Positions 38,110 to 51,869 of a stretch of 64,000 nucleotides of DNA are shown here, piece by piece (the stretch's first letter is position 1; every line of letters begins with the position of its first letter). The position numbers and the translations under genes were made by a program. The notes beneath the pieces were generated by a model, which saw only the letters and a program-made list of their open reading frames with translations, was not told the origin of the DNA and ran no database searches. This DNA comes from Paragonimus westermani (Eukaryota > Platyhelminthes > Trematoda > Plagiorchiida > Troglotrematidae): NCBI GenBank assembly GCA_008508345.1, contig QNGE01000854.1:84682-148681 (forward strand), read 5' to 3'.

Positions 38110-40910
38110 GATGAATATCAACGATGTGTGATCATTTAATGTTGTGGTTTTTCTGTCGAAAACGTTAATAAATGTTAACAAGGTGTCCTATTGCGTGGAA
38201 CATAACCAGTAGTTGTTTCCTAATCTGCACATGATAATATGGCGTTTGTACACATTCAACGTCAAAAATCAAGCAACCCACCATGTTGATCTAGAACCAT
38301 ACTGACAACATCCTTTGAGTGGGCACAACAGGACAACTCTTATGATTTTATAACCATCAGTGAACCGACCTTTGAGTTCCATCACCGTCATCTTTTGCCC
38401 TTCCCATAAATATATTTGTATGTTAGACTAATCAAGTTTCCAGTATGATGCATTAATCGGGTAAGTATCGCCTCCGGTTTAGCCGACTGCCACCGTCTTA
38501 ATTAAAGCAGGTATTTCTTTCATCGTTCTAATCTCTTCCGCATGGGGTTTCATTTTAATTATATCTGCACGTGCTCACGAAACAGACTTCTTCTTCACAA
38601 CGTTGCCTTTTGACCCGTTTCGATTCGATTTTGTGCCAATAATTCCACATCAAATTACGTCTCACTTCATATTTTCAGTGCATCACACTACACGATAGTA
38701 TATTTTCAATTGTGAAGGTTACAAAGATTGATTTGCTGAAAGTATGCGACACGCAATACGTTAAACTCATGTGACAGACAGAGCCAGATTACAAGGCGCA
38801 CCAAACACATTTAAATAGCTCGATTAGTCCTTTAAGACAAGATGACGAAGCTGCGCTCAGATCATTGTTTGTGAAGTTTTTTGCTCTCGACACTTCAAGT
38901 AACATGAAAGTTAGTGTTGGTAGAGGACACAATATCTAATTTTCGGTCAACGCCTACTCATGAGTCATCCGTTTTTCCCACGAAAGAGCACTGACCGGTT
39001 GACTCAACTGGTAGGCTCATAGATTTTCTCACTTCACCCCGTCAAACAACAATCCTCTCAAATTGCGCTCCCAATTAGTAATAACATACACCTGCCGTGC
39101 ATATCAAAAAAGACTGTGAGCAGTCATCGGTTTGAGACAGCTTCAGGTTAATATCAAGTAGTTAATCCCTATCAATGTCCTGAACGATCTGTCAGGAGCA
39201 AATTACGTTGAAAGGAATAAGCCGAAACAAGTAGTTAAATGTCAGACTACGAAGTTTCACTGAATTGTTCGAAACAAGAACAAGTTCGCGGGTTTCTATC
39301 GCCTTGCTTTCTGAATTCTCCAAGTCGGCGGTGATTGTGTCTTCTGGTCTCAGTCGGAAACACTGCCGCACACAAAGGTTACATTATTCTTCACCATGGT
39401 TCCCCGATAAGCCTTATCTAAGAGAATGTTGAGTGAAAAAACCGAGCCAAATTATAAACTTACTGTATAGCTAATAGCAGTAAGACTGTCTTGAACTTTA
39501 CCTATCTTTTACTGTACTTCACTTTTTCACTCCATGCTTTTCTTTTGTGGATCTGTCTATATTCAGAGCTCTTGGCGATAAGCAAAGTGAGGTTTCACAA
39601 ACATTCCATGGAGATCTGCTTCAATGCCGCAAAACATTCTGTTGAAAATGAATTTCAGGTGACCTCATCGATCTATGTTTTTTTTCGATTTTACACGTTT
39701 ACATGTTTCCACAAAAAAAACTGTGGTTTCTCCGCTCAATGCATAGAGCCAGACATTTGGTTAGACTTTTCATTGTTATCTATCGAGTCACCTCATAAAT
39801 CTCGGAATTTAATGTACTGCACCAGTGACCTGAAATCAGTAAGCCTGATGATTGGAGAATATACCAAACAATATGGGTCTTCTGAATGACTTGCGCATGG
39901 GTTGTCCCGTATGAAAATTGTCAATGTTGCTCATGAAACTGGGTACAAAGATTTCTGTCTATATCCGCGTTAGCGAGTTCACTCGCACTTGAATGGGTAT
40001 TGCAGATTCAATGTCAGTTTGAGGCTGCTACATTTTAAGTGTGATAGGGTTGGAAAATTTGATACAAAGTATACTGTTGCTTTCAAAAACTATTCACTTC
40101 AACATTGGGTTCTAAAATGATTATATCGTATCTAGCGGTAATGCGCTATATGTGGTGTAGCTACGTGTGTTGTCAAGTTCACTTTATTCACGCATTGAAA
40201 TTCAGTTTGCAACATTATTAAAATGTTGTGGACTGTATGGACGGCAAAGAACCCCATGTTTAACAGATGGACACTCGCATAACAAGCTAGGTGGATAAAC
40301 AGAAAAAGCTGCCTAAAAGATACAATGTAGTATCGTAACAATCGGTTCAATTTTTTGTGTCACTGAGACTAGCCACTTGCCTATGTGCAACAGTACTTTG
40401 GTATAACTCCGATCAAACGGTGTTTGATGAGGCCCAAAATTCTCTCCCTTTCCTCCCACCTTGTTTAGCACAACGAAACCGCGCATATTTCCCTCGTTAC
40501 TTTGGCTGGAGGGTAATGACAGCTAATTTCTCAAGTAGGGAAGAACACAAGTTATTTACTCAAAAGTTCTTATGATTGCGTGTCAGTGGTGCAGGTTTTT
40601 CCATAAACCCGTAGGACCTAATCCAGAAAAACTATCCCTTTGGGAGTAACCGCGGTTATCACATCCACGGACTATCAAAGCCCCGGTCATTTCGCATGAC
40701 CAGCCAACCAAATCTATTCTAACGCCTCATAACTGTGCCCCGTACCCAGCCCAGTGGGATCAGTCACGGGTTACTGCACGACCTACAAATCGGAAAACAG
40801 ATCACTTGTGTTGACTGAATATTTTGTAGATAAATACGAATTCTGTTCTTTCCCTTTATCAGTTTATGACCTGCAACTAACTTCGCATCCAGCTAACACA
40901 ATAGCAAATA
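38110..40910. other. Unassigned non-coding DNA
   Basis: Nothing was assigned. A 132-codon frame at 39491-39889 begins at a TTG with a hydrophobic start and interrupts a run of A; it has no recognisable domain and may be chance. Confidence 0.4.
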
Positions 40911-40917
40911 GTACATG

Positions 40918-40985
40918 AGCCCAGTAGTTCTAACTAGGCCATATGTTCGGTTTCTAATAAGAAGTCCGCGGTTTAAATCAATAAT
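40918..40985 (+). repeat. Possible tRNA-like SINE head
   Basis: CCCAGTAGTTCTAACTAGGC resembles a box A, and GCGGTTTAAATCA about 45 bases later resembles a box B. Spacing is tRNA-like, but both are divergent and no downstream SINE body is recognised. Confidence 0.3.
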
Positions 40986-40989
40986 GTAG

Positions 40990-43900
40990 TCGAATAAATG
41001 GTACTCAGAGTCGATGAGGCGATAGACAGAAGTCGTGAATACTATTTCAGTCAGTGTTCAGCTTTCCTCAATGGGGTTGTAGTTAATTTTATCTTTAACT
41101 AAGTCTTATGTGTACTGCGAAATATTTATTCTGCATGCACATAGGTGGCAACTTGAACAAATTGGAGACAATTATTCTGCATAAATCGGTGTGAGAAATT
41201 ACAAGATGAAGACCATTACAATTGCTTCCAATTTGTTTTATGTAAATGAGCAATCAAACTGTCAGTATGGTTTTGCATAGTCCACGCTATACCACCAACC
41301 CATTCCAAACCAATGTGGCTGTCAGCGTTATCCATGGGCACATTGGCCAAAGTGATTCTGAATGAAGTTAAAATCAGTCGTCCAATTTGTGTAGTTGTTG
41401 CCAAGTAACGTAATATGGTTTCACGCTGCCAGGCTGTCTATAATTAGAAGCAAATTAACATACCTGGAATCGATTTAACTGTGCTATGATTAGTAACCTG
41501 TGTGGTCATCATTCTACATTGATCATGACATAAGTAGCTAACATAAGTCCATGGCAACTGGAATATCCTGCGTAACATATAATCGCTTGATAGCAGAACG
41601 ATGTTTTCAGAGAAGTACGCCTGCTTCGTGAATTTTAGGGGTTCTACATCCACAAATAGTAATTAACAAGATCCTGCTGTAACGAGTACCACGTCGAGTA
41701 CATCTGTCCATTAGTATACTCGATTATTATGTATAAGCGATAGTACACTCAAACTCCACAAATAATAGTTGATCTAGGCACTAACGTGAACGCCAGGTAA
41801 TGTTCGGCTTAAAATTATTCATTTAACCACTCATCCTAAAGACTAGTTGCTTCATTTAACGAACTACACGTATCAGTATACTTCAAACTCTGAAAGAACA
41901 TACGATTACATTGGTACTGCAACAGGACGACTTGTAAAGATGTTAGCTTTCATTGATTCCAAAAATACAGGGCCTGTACCCGGTTTGATGCGTTATCGAG
42001 GTGTCACGTATACCTGAAGAAAGAATATTGTTTTTTTGTTCAGAAAAACTTTAAGCATTTTATCATAATTATTAGATTCACAAATAGGCAAGCCATCCAA
42101 GGTGGGTGAATTTTTAATGCAATATATCATATTTGGTTAGGTGGATCAAACGAAGTTTAAATACGCTATTTGTATTCCATGTAAGGTAAATTTTGCAAGC
42201 TTGTCTCACCTTTTATACTGAGGAGAACATTGCTTCACTCAGTGAAGTAGCTGTGAGGGACACAGGAAAGTAGTTTACTCCTATCATCAAGATGAAATTG
42301 CATTTTTTTGGTAAGAACACGCTTTATATTCAACCTACGATTTCCAAAATCCGATTCCCTTTCCAGGTTTCTAGGGTATCCACATAAATTATCATCTGTC
42401 AGACCATTGTCATACCACAAGTGTGTGTCAAACTAAACATTGCCTGAGGATCCAGGCGGATTTTTTAAAATAAAATCGAGGGTAGTTTGGAAGTGTTATT
42501 CAAAATATGTAATGGAGACTTGCACCAGATTCTTGACCTCAAGCAATATTTAATCTGTCATTGGTTAGTGTTCATTTGGTCTTATTTTGGGTTGATAACT
42601 TGGGTAAATATTGATCTAAATTTTGAAAAGACAACCTTATCAAAAGCCCTGAAACTTGTCCGTCATCTTCTGATCTCCACGCCCCCAAAACGAGTGTCTG
42701 CTACCGGTTATGAATTATTACCTCAGTATTTCTCAAATATTCTTCAGTTTGCATGGTGATAGTTGACAGGAAATCTTCACTAGCTTCATCCTACCACACA
42801 TCATCAGCACGATTTAAAATTTGTAAATGTTTGTCCAGTGATCACATTGACTAGTGGCTTACTGGTTGGTTGATATAAGCAAAATCCCACTCATAGCTGA
42901 TGGTAGCTATGGTATTTAGACGGACTTCACAGCCAGAAATTGTAACCTACTCCAACTAGGCTGAGCAATTTTGAACTTAGGTTCATTGGTGCAAAGTTGG
43001 CAGGACATACTGTTCTTTCTGTTCGGGTGACCGAACAACTTGAGCTTTTGTCTTAAACTTGTCGTTGAGCGGAGTGACTCGGACTTCTGGAAAAATTAAT
43101 ACCATCACCACGTTTATACTGTAACAAAAAAATGTGTGCACACTATAATTTTGTGCGACCACTTCATCGGCTCACAAATCAGTCTAATTCTTCAAACACA
43201 AACGAATCTTGTGCCCACACAACCAATCCTCCTCAGCTGTTTCATCTTCATTCACTTTAAGCTCCCTGTCTGTTTATGCTGACCTCGTCAGAGTTTCAGA
43301 ACTTCAACCTTGATTGACTTGTGATTCTCCACCCTAACAAAAGTTTATTCGTAGATCCCGCTTCTACACTGACTCTCAGTTCATATGTGCACACATATAT
43401 TCACGTATCTTTAGATATCTGTATGTATAACAATGTTCCTTGAGGCCGTTTTCCCAATTCACATATGATGATCAATTATTGTTATGCAAATGCCATGCCA
43501 CCCCCACCACAACTCATTTGGTAAATTTTTAACGACAGAAAAATAAAAGCCTGGTGAAAGCAACTGTGTACGCCATTTGTCCTGCGCCAGTCAATATGCC
43601 TATGAAGAAACTTGAAAACATACCCACCTGCACCCACTACTGACTGGATTGAAGACCCATCTGTGCAGTTAACTCGATAAAGTGATCACATATGAATTGC
43701 TTCAAACAGTTCGGTTTTTCAAAGCTAATTAGGCCACGTTTACCGTTGGGGTTTTTCAATAATATCATTTTTATTCCCTAAATGCGTTATTCCGTAAGTA
43801 ATCGTCTCCTTGAAATCAACGCACTTTGTCTCCTAGTCCATTTTGCATAATAGTATCTGCCAGCATGCACCATTTTCATCATTCTGAGACCAACCCGTAG

Positions 43901-44500
43901 ATTTTATCAATTGATGACTCAAAGCTGCGGAACAGTTTACCTGGAGACAAGTTCAGTGAATAGGTTATTCCATCTCCATTGTTGTCTGGCAATCAACTGG
44001 AACTTCAAATGAGACTTTCGTTCATTAACTCATTAACTTTCGCTTGAAAGGAGTGGGATGACGAAGCTGAAGCGGGTGTATATAACATGTTCGTTTTGTA
44101 CAGCCTTCAGTCATGTAGAACACTTGACGAGGTGCATCCAGCACTGCAAATGTAGGGAAGATATTCCGTATTTTTAAAACCCGTGAATTACAATCGCAAA
44201 CCTACGGTCAGAAAGAACGATGCGAGAAGGCAGAAGTGCATAGACATCCGTCTGATGACACAACGCGAAATTCCGGTTTTTAGTCGCTTCTTCCACATAC
44301 TAGAACGTAACCGATAAACGGACTCATCGTTGCAGATTGGAGAATTCCAGATGGACGGATGGATAGTCTGTTCGCAGAGAACATGTTTGACTGTCAGAAG
44401 ATTCAGTTTTATCTCCCGGTCTATTCTGTTTGACAACTCTGACTCCGGGAAGACAGTCTTGTGAAATGACAAAGCCGTTTTCCCCAACTGGACAATCACC
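40990..44500. other. Unassigned non-coding DNA
   Basis: No gene or element recognised. The minus-strand frame at 44188-44499 (103 codons) abuts the PLE relic that follows and may be its eroded continuation, but no endonuclease motif could be read. Confidence 0.4.
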
Positions 44501-44520
44501 GTTTCAAATTAGGCGAAAAC

Positions 44521-45165
44521 TTACTTTGTTCGCGATAGACAAGCCAAATATGTATCCGGAGACGATTTACTTAATTTGTAAGGTAACCCAATGAAAACTT
44601 CTATACTTTTTACGGTAAGTTGCGTCCCCTTCTCGACGTACAGTTGGCTGCGATGCGCTGAGAACGTGTTCGGATAGTCTTTCGAGCGCAACACACGTAT
44701 CAGTAATCGCAATTCGCTCTCTGTTGTTTCGGCCGTGCATGTTTTTCTGGTTCTATAGAACAGTTATCAAACGAGAGAACGTACACGACGCAACCGGGGT
44801 AAAGCTAAAGAGTTGAAGATACTGTCCTGGTCTGATACATTGCATGTCTCCTCGTCTCTTCAGATTGCCTGTTAATTAACTCATCAAGAAAAAACATTAA
44901 ATTATCGGATTGATTATCACATTTAAAACAATTATTCTTATAAAGTGGGTTAAACTTAGCCAGACGATCTCGAAGTTGAACCTGGTCTTTCGCGATTATT
45001 ACGATATCATCCAAGTATCCCGTTTGAAAAATAGTTTGAGTGATTGCCTCTGACAATTTTTGTATCAGTTCTGTAGTGAGATCATCCGCAAGCAGTGGAC
45101 CCATCGAGCTGTTTATTGCTACTCTGTCGGCTCGTTTATAACTATCACGTGGTTTTCCAAACAGG
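44521..45165 (-). pseudogene. Penelope-like reverse transcriptase, catalytic part
   Basis: On the minus strand one long frame reads RADRVAINSSMGPLLADDL (the AMGSPLGPLLAD block), then GYLDDIVIIAKDQVQLRDRL (the YVDD catalytic block, here YLDD), then FLDELINR (the FLDVLI block). After a frame shift it continues FSFTPVAS...YRTRKTCTAE, DYPNTF and VFIGLPYK, all in PLE order. The catalytic pair of aspartates is intact. At least two frame shifts and a stop near 44805 disable it, and the GIY-YIG domain was not found. Confidence 0.8.
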
Positions 45166-45169
45166 GTCA

Positions 45170-46550
45170 AATTAACACAAGAAAGCCGCGGATAATCTTT
45201 CGTTTGTTTCCAATGAACGGGCTGTTTGTTCACATTGATCAAATGTTGCAGGTTTGTAATTGCAAAGTATACGAAGTGATTTAATCTCGCGAGCTTCAAG
45301 TTCTTTGTATACTAATCAGCTACATGTCTGTCATTGTTCCTCACTGGAAAACAATGCTCACAATCGGTGGCACATACTTCACTGGTCTATTCGGCACAGA
45401 ATGTACAAAAGAGTTGGAGGTGGTCCAGCTCGATTGTCCGACTGTGTGGATTGGCTTCAATCCACTCTTAAAAGGGTGATATGTGCTTCCTAGAATTTCG
45501 TCTCATCGAACAAGATGCCCAGTGCGAAGTCACTTCAGGCCTCCCAGATGCAAGATTTAGACGGGATGGAATTTCTTAGTACGTATATGCATATCCTCAT
45601 GTCAATTAGTGTGAACCTTTCATGACTTAATTGCTACTGATATGCTTACTTACTTCTAATGAACTATACAGGTGTACTTGTCTTTTCGCAAGTGAACAAG
45701 TGCTGTGGCTTTTGGATAGATTGATATGTAACGACTACATTTTCACACATGAACTCTTTAGTAAAAGCGCTGTGACAGCAAGCAATTGTGCTATAATCCC
45801 TCCAGAATACCTGAAATTCAAATGCTTGCGTGTATTTGTGAGTTAGAAATTGCCAACAGTCTAATTAGCACTCTGATACAAGACCGGAGCTGGTTTTAAA
45901 GCAACCGTCAATAAGTGTAGAGTGAAATCAGTCTTCCGGCAAACTTTAACCCCGATGATCATCAAGCAATCAGGAAGATAGTGCTTTTTCTCTCGATTTC
46001 ATTACCTGTAAAATAGTTCATTTTAACTCAACGACTAACCTGAAAACAAGAATAGTGAATGAAAACTGCCAAAAACGGAGATTGCATCACCTGTCTTCAA
46101 TCCACTGTCAACCAAATCAGTGGGTATCGTGAATAAGCAAATCAAATGCATATCGCTACATCCCCTGGTACTATACGCAAACGTTCAACCACATCGACCA
46201 ACTTGTTCAGCTTGTTCTTGATAAGGAGACCAAAAATCATATATCCTTCTTAGGTGCTCACAAAGAAATGCGAATGAACGCAATATTCAATAATGTTTCT
46301 CAGACAGGATAATGAACAATTTCATAGGTTTGTAATCTTAAAATAGAATGATAAACTGTTGCCTTTTCCAACTAACAAAGCATATAGAAATTTTCAAGGA
46401 GTGCGACTGCTACCCTCCATAAATTGATACAGAATGCGTCCTATGGTGACGGCTACCCGGAACGACTCACGACTAGGATTATGATCAGAATGCCATCTAA
46501 GCTTGAAGTAAAAAAAGTGCGGGAAATGATCCCCTTCTTATTCGAGTGTT
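45170..46550. other. Unassigned non-coding DNA
   Basis: No gene or RNA is recognised between the PLE fragment and the possible LINE relic. Confidence 0.4.
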
Positions 46551-46555
46551 GTTCA

Positions 46556-46830
46556 AAGTTAACAACGCCGCGTACTAACCAGCGAATGGGTCCTACCAAG
46601 TAATCAACAGGACGTGTGCCAGAGTTGAACCACACTAGATTTCTGTTTCTTCTATCTTATATTAACGATGGGCCGTTACTGCAAACCTTCACTCTGTGTA
46701 GTCTCATTCACCTATTGTTGCGGCGTCAAGAGTGATCTCAAAACATACCCGGGAGCTCCACCCAATTTGTCTGAAACACCGTGAAACAGTCATTCAAAAT
46801 GTCTACGGACGACAGTGAGCATCAGGTTAA
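46556..46830 (+). pseudogene. Possible LINE reverse transcriptase relic
   Basis: After the sequence GTGTGCCAGAG, which could derive from the GVPQGS block, CTGTTTCTTCTAT and ATATTAACGATGGG give LFLLY and YINDGPLL, the usual LLFLLYINDLP of LINE RTs. STDDSEHQ near 46800 could correspond to FADDxKL. Spacing between the last two is longer than usual, and stops and shifts are frequent. Tentative. Confidence 0.3.
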
Positions 46831-48250
46831 AACCGAACACACCGTCCTTGTCAGGATACTCTGTATTGCTACAACTATCGGCTGCTGGACCTAGCACTAT
46901 GTCACCAGAAATTCTGTCCAGGCGTTTCGCTACTCTGAGATCAAATCAACCGGGTTAATGTTTAACCTATGCAACCAAATCAAAGAACAAGAGTGGTGTA
47001 GTGTGAAAGTTAAGTCACCAACAACTAGTCGACTAGTGGCCGGATTTATCTGTAGAAAACTCTGATTGATGTTCCGATTTTATCCGATCACTGTTTTGTG
47101 TGATTGTATCATCTAGAGATGAATGAAAGAAGCAATATGTAAGTTTATAGATCTTCGTTTCCGTTTTGCTGATAGACAGCTGAACTTCTGGTTATCCAAT
47201 GTTCCACACGTCCGAATTTTTCATTGGAAACGTCTAGCCATTTTTCCATTAAACCCGGGGCTGACTTCTCTTGGACCTCCCAGTTATGTTGACTCCGTGA
47301 GACGCGCTGCCATATGCAGCGTTTCACTGTCCGTTCCATTTTTGTCTAACTGACTTTTTCCAAAATAACGATATACAATTACCAGACGGTTGGATTGATT
47401 TCAGTTCCAGCTAATCATCGTCGTGGTTTGTTTGGAAATTCTGTCCGGCTACTAGGTTTACTCGAAGTGTGGTTGATAGCAAGGAGATTTAAGCCCTTTG
47501 GTAAGAGCGCACACGTCTTCTCCGCGTTTGACCGCCCATACTGGGGTTTCCACTCAACGGCACTTCTCCGCGGATTTTCCATCCTCTTAGCAATAACCAA
47601 CGTTTTGTAATTCACATGCCCCTGACAACCTAAATTGATTTAATTTCGTAGGCAAAGCCCCTTAGCGAACTTGAAAGGACAATAAAAACAGACATTTCTT
47701 GAGGTTATTGTGGTTAGAATGAGCAGTGGTTGTACACAACCACCAGCTGGACCATTTGCCTTTATATGACGCGTTGATGACGTGTGTGTGTGTGTGTGCC
47801 TGAACAACTGAACCAAGCTAGGTGGTCGATCATCGGTGTTCTACGTTCGTACTTCTTAGATGACCTGTGACTTTGTGTGGTTGGTCCTATGTGTGTGTAT
47901 CAGGACCGTGTTTCCTACCAGGAATGTGAACGACGGATATGCGAGACTAGTTGATCAATGCGAAAATGGAAGGAAAGTTTCCAATGTGCGGACTATGCTT
48001 ACCGCTAGGTCTGCTCCGATATTAGAAGTTACCTAGTGGTGCTTATTTGTTAAACTAACAATTAGTTCAGAAAGTGTCAGAGAATATAGTGACAACAACG
48101 GTCCTTATGTTGTCCACTGATCATCAGTGAGTAATTGGTAAAGTGGATTTAACACAGTCGATTGTGTAACAATTTATGAAAAAAAAACCCGCCCCTCCTG
48201 ACTGCACTAAACACGCGGATTCATCAGTGGTATTCTTCTCAGGAGTCTGT
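46830..48250. other. Unassigned DNA with paired minus-strand frames
   Basis: Minus-strand frames at 47145-47339 and 47415-47615 have charged, coding-like composition but no recognisable motif. A short (GT)n run lies near 47784-47798. No other feature was identified. Confidence 0.35.
47024..47037. repeat. Perfect 14-bp palindrome
   Basis: ACTAGTCGACTAGT is self-complementary over all 14 bases. No flanking context suggests a function. Confidence 0.4.
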
Positions 48251-48259
48251 TCATCAAAA

Positions 48260-49039
48260 GGGAGAGGAGAACAACTGTTAGCCATCATTCGTAGATCGTC
48301 TAGTTAGAAGATTGGACACCTTTTACACGAGAACCACTGTCTACGGGAAACCGACTCAGACCGATCAGATCCTGATTCTGCCAGCAATCATCTCAGAACA
48401 CCCGAGCAAATTCATATCGGAATTCCGTTCATTAAGGCAAAAACGGATTGCCGGTCATTGAAACTGGAAAAAGCAGATCATAAAACGCTCTGTTCAGTAC
48501 CTTACATGCAACTATCACCCGGAAAACCTTGTTCTACGATGCCTCATTTGATTTCCTCATAAGTAGGGAGAGCTCAAATCGAAAGGATCTGTCTTTATCG
48601 AATTGACCACAGTTAAGAAATTTTATCGAAATTTCTACTACCACTGTGGAATCACAGCGACCAACAAACCGGTGACAACATTTGGAATGTACTCAAGTAT
48701 GTGAAAGACAAATCGCTGAGTCAAAAACACGGAATGTTATTTGCAAATTGACCAGCAGATGACATTGAACCTGTTTTGACGGTTGAATTGGAAGAAAACC
48801 GAATGTTCATTAGCAACAAATAGCATGACCAAGTCATTTGTTGAATTACATAGGCAAAATGGTAATCGTCAGTTCAGTTTAGGAAATGCGGCAATGCTTG
48901 ACACTACGCGTATGCACGCTGGCTTATTGAAGATTGGCAAGCAGTGCAGGTCAACGATCATGTAGACATAACAGAATTCTATGGACTGAGAAGAAACTGG
49001 AGGGACAGATTGACAACTCGATCGAAACTAATATCTTGA
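48260..49039 (+). pseudogene. Penelope-like element, C-terminal half
   Basis: Translation gives TTVYGKPTQTDQIL near 48340, matching the TVYRKPTHTDQxL block. Later it gives NSMTKSFVELH and LGNAAMLDTTRMHAGLL (48815-48929), then after a shift EDWQAVQVNDHVDITEFYGL up to a stop at 49037-49039. These blocks and their order match the RT end, the region after the GIY-YIG core, and the C-terminus of one PLE lineage (the HVDI...FY ending is shared with the element at 8813-9781, unlike the LPW-ending copies). The GIY-YIG core itself is too damaged to read. Confidence 0.65.
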
Positions 49040-50690
49040 TCGCGGTGAAACGGACGAACAAGAGATGCACCACCTACCACTCACAGTCTAACGCTGACCG
49101 CCTGAAAACTCAACAATTCGCTTTTGGATGTTTGACTCTTACAGATTCTACTTTTTACCGGTTGACATTACCCTTCAGATTAACAGCCAACACTAAAAAC
49201 GAGGAATTCGGGTACAATCATTTCGTTTCAATACGGAGTCGTATCGAGGTAAATTTTGCAGCTAACCAGCCAACTCAGGTAACTACCCAGCACTAACAGT
49301 GTCCAAATTTTGAGCTGCGAAAATTCTCAGCGGTGTACATTTTTTGCTCAAATTTTATCCTTAGTAATAGCGGTACTAATTTAAAATAGGTCAACTGGTT
49401 ATTGGTTTGAGAACTTGTGTTCTAGCATTGCCACAGTTGTTAAACTGACTGGCTGACCTACGCTAACGAACCAGTTTTCATCTCGTTTTCCTTATCTTTG
49501 CAATAAAACCTTACTTTTAACTCAAAACTCTGTGCATTGTTCCGCTCTCACTCGTTGGTTTTAATGTCCATCTTTATCGGTCATCTTTGTCGGTCTCCTC
49601 GTTGGTTACTTTGTCTGAGCACTTCACCAGACAGTTATCCAAATGAAATGATATCTGTTTATTTGACCTGGTTCACTCTTTCATATCGAACAGTGTAACT
49701 TGTTATAAACATTTTAACAAAAATATCTTTTAGACATCCACAACCATTGCCAACTCTACGTAGTTCTGATTTTTCTCCTGTATTCATGTTCCATAAACAT
49801 TATTCCAGTGAACCACATGAGCAAACATTCCTGAATCTATCCATCTAGGCAATTCGGTGATTGAGGGCATGGTCTGATTACATTTGCAACATGTATGTCG
49901 GTCAACAGCTTGCAATAATTCCCAAATCCATAGTCAGGTATTGATGTCCAAGGAATTATGATTTCCCAGGTCACCTAACACCCGAAGTGACACATTAGGT
50001 TCAATGATTAAACAGGCTTAGATGATAAGATATTGACGTGACCTCAAGTGAAGTGTAGTTGTATTAGTAAAGGATGTGAACACTTGAAGAAAGAAAATAT
50101 TGTATAAATTATAAAATCATCTGTCTTCTCATTCAAGTAGTATTGATTCTCGCCTTCCTACTACGAACTGTGTGTCGTGTAAATCGACGGGTGGAGTTTT
50201 GTTCCTACGTAATAATTAACTCAAGTTTTTCTCCCTTTGGAATAAATCGAAAAATGTGTACATAGACGCGCATAAACTCACACAAGTAATCAGTCTTTGC
50301 CTAGGAGAAACGAAAGTACATGTTAAGAAACTAAGAAGCCCTAGTTACCCCTGGGCTTGAAAGCGACATTGTGACAGAGATAAGCAATCCCGAGTTTCAT
50401 CAGAACCTTAGGATTGACCCCTTCCACATCCACCTCAGCTGATGTTCAACCTGAAAGTTTCAGTGACTGGACTCGGCTCCTTCATACCTGGAGACCAATT
50501 CTCACGTTAGCATACTGCCATGTATAGACGTTGGACAATCCGATCCTCGTTCAGACTTAACAAGCCTCACCATACAGCATACCGCGACCATATTAGCAAA
50601 ATTTCTCAACCATACAGTTATCGCACGTGCGTTCGATGGATGCTTCCCAATTGATCCATTGTGAATTTACATACAGTTTCCACAGATCCT
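49040..50690. other. Unassigned non-coding DNA
   Basis: No gene or element is recognised. Confidence 0.4.
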
Positions 50691-50699
50691 AATAACCGG

Positions 50700-50947
50700 T
50701 GGTATTAGAAAAACACCGAATAGGAACCGTCGTTAATCGCCGTTTATTTGTTCGCCAATCTAGTTGTCTAATCCAGTTCCGTCGTCAATCAGTGGTGTTC
50801 ACTATTCATGCAATTTCTTTGTTTAATGATATCCCCAACAAACCCCATCCGAGCATCCAATTCTGCCCAAAAGTCTGTGAGAGGATCGAGTGTAGTTTGC
50901 CAAACCACTTCATACACAGGCTATTCGACGTCAGTGCGGCCGACTGA
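50700..50947 (+). pseudogene. Possible CR1/Jockey-like LINE C-terminal tail
   Basis: The 82-codon frame contains FTIHAISLFNDIPNK followed by PSIQFCPKV. This resembles the FxxRxxxLWNxLPxxVxxAPSxxxFKxxL ending of CR1-type LINE ORF2, with the conserved Trp replaced by Phe. No RT is recognised upstream. Confidence 0.35.
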
Positions 50948-51172
50948 CATTGAGTTACTTCGTGTAAACAAGTAATATCTATTTTCAAAATACCCAGTGG
51001 TTAAAACAATCGATTCCTTGGAAAAGTGTGAAAAGAGCTGATGAAACACGAAAGCCACTAGTTACATGCAGTTCGTACTGACTCATCAGTGTCAGCTCTA
51101 TAATAAAGTGGACGAGCGTTCCAAAACAAACAATTGGAAGTGGACAATAAATCAACTGGTTCGGACAGGTCA

Positions 51173-51860
51173 TTAAGTCCAGGGGACGGTCAGGTTGATG
51201 AACAGTTGTTTCTGAGGGCACACAAAGCCGACTTGATTTGATCGACTATGACCGTTTCGGCGAACTGCCGGAATCTTGGGTTAGAATGAATGCATAAGAC
51301 CTATCTACAGATGGAAAGGTGAGCACAATGTCTCTAGCAACTGAGGAAACTTGCTGTTGACACGCTTCACCAGCATTGCCATTATCCGATAACAGATTTC
51401 TTCAAGCAAATTCTCCTACTTTTGTGGGTCCAAGCAGCTGACCGTTCTGCCTATGTAACTTTCTTCAGAGTTACACACAAACTGGTAAACAAAATGTTAA
51501 GTGGCACTGATAGGCTGACCTTCTTCGGATGGATCTACTAGTTACTGCTGGGTCTGGGCAATTACACGGAGTTCGGCTGCATTGAACGTTCATCCAACTG
51601 AGTTTCTCGGTCGCTGCGTTGAGTGATGCAGAGTGTAATCACCATTAAAGGGCCACAACATGTTGACCCTCTCTTCATCCATAGTAGCCATCTCTTCAGG
51701 TGGACCATTCGTCTTATGTGCCCCCCTCCATCTAACTGTCGATATCTTTTATGCATTCAGACACCTGTTGCGTCATTCCAACTCAATATTCCGGAGATTT
51801 GCGGGTACAGCCTTTTGAGGGCACGTTATATTCCGAATAACCTGTGTGTGCCGATTCCAT
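51173..51860 (-). pseudogene. Penelope-like element, C-terminal third
   Basis: The minus-strand translation with stops and shifts reads LWPFNGDYTLHH (the VxLPFKGD block, about 51670-51640), TFNAAELRVIAQTQQ (about 51595), then HFVYQFVCNSEESYIGRTVSCL, the start of the GIY-YIG domain (51495-51430). It continues through an eroded stretch to SNQVGFVCPQKQLF and TVPW with a stop at 51173-51175. The order and the LPW-type end are those of the same lineage as the copy at 36025-37178. RT catalytic blocks are absent. Confidence 0.75.
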
Positions 51861-51869
51861 TGATGAGCT

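Noticed and set aside
39491..39889. 132-codon open frame with hydrophobic start
   Set aside because: Starts with TTG, runs through an A-rich stretch, has no domain and no splice or promoter support.
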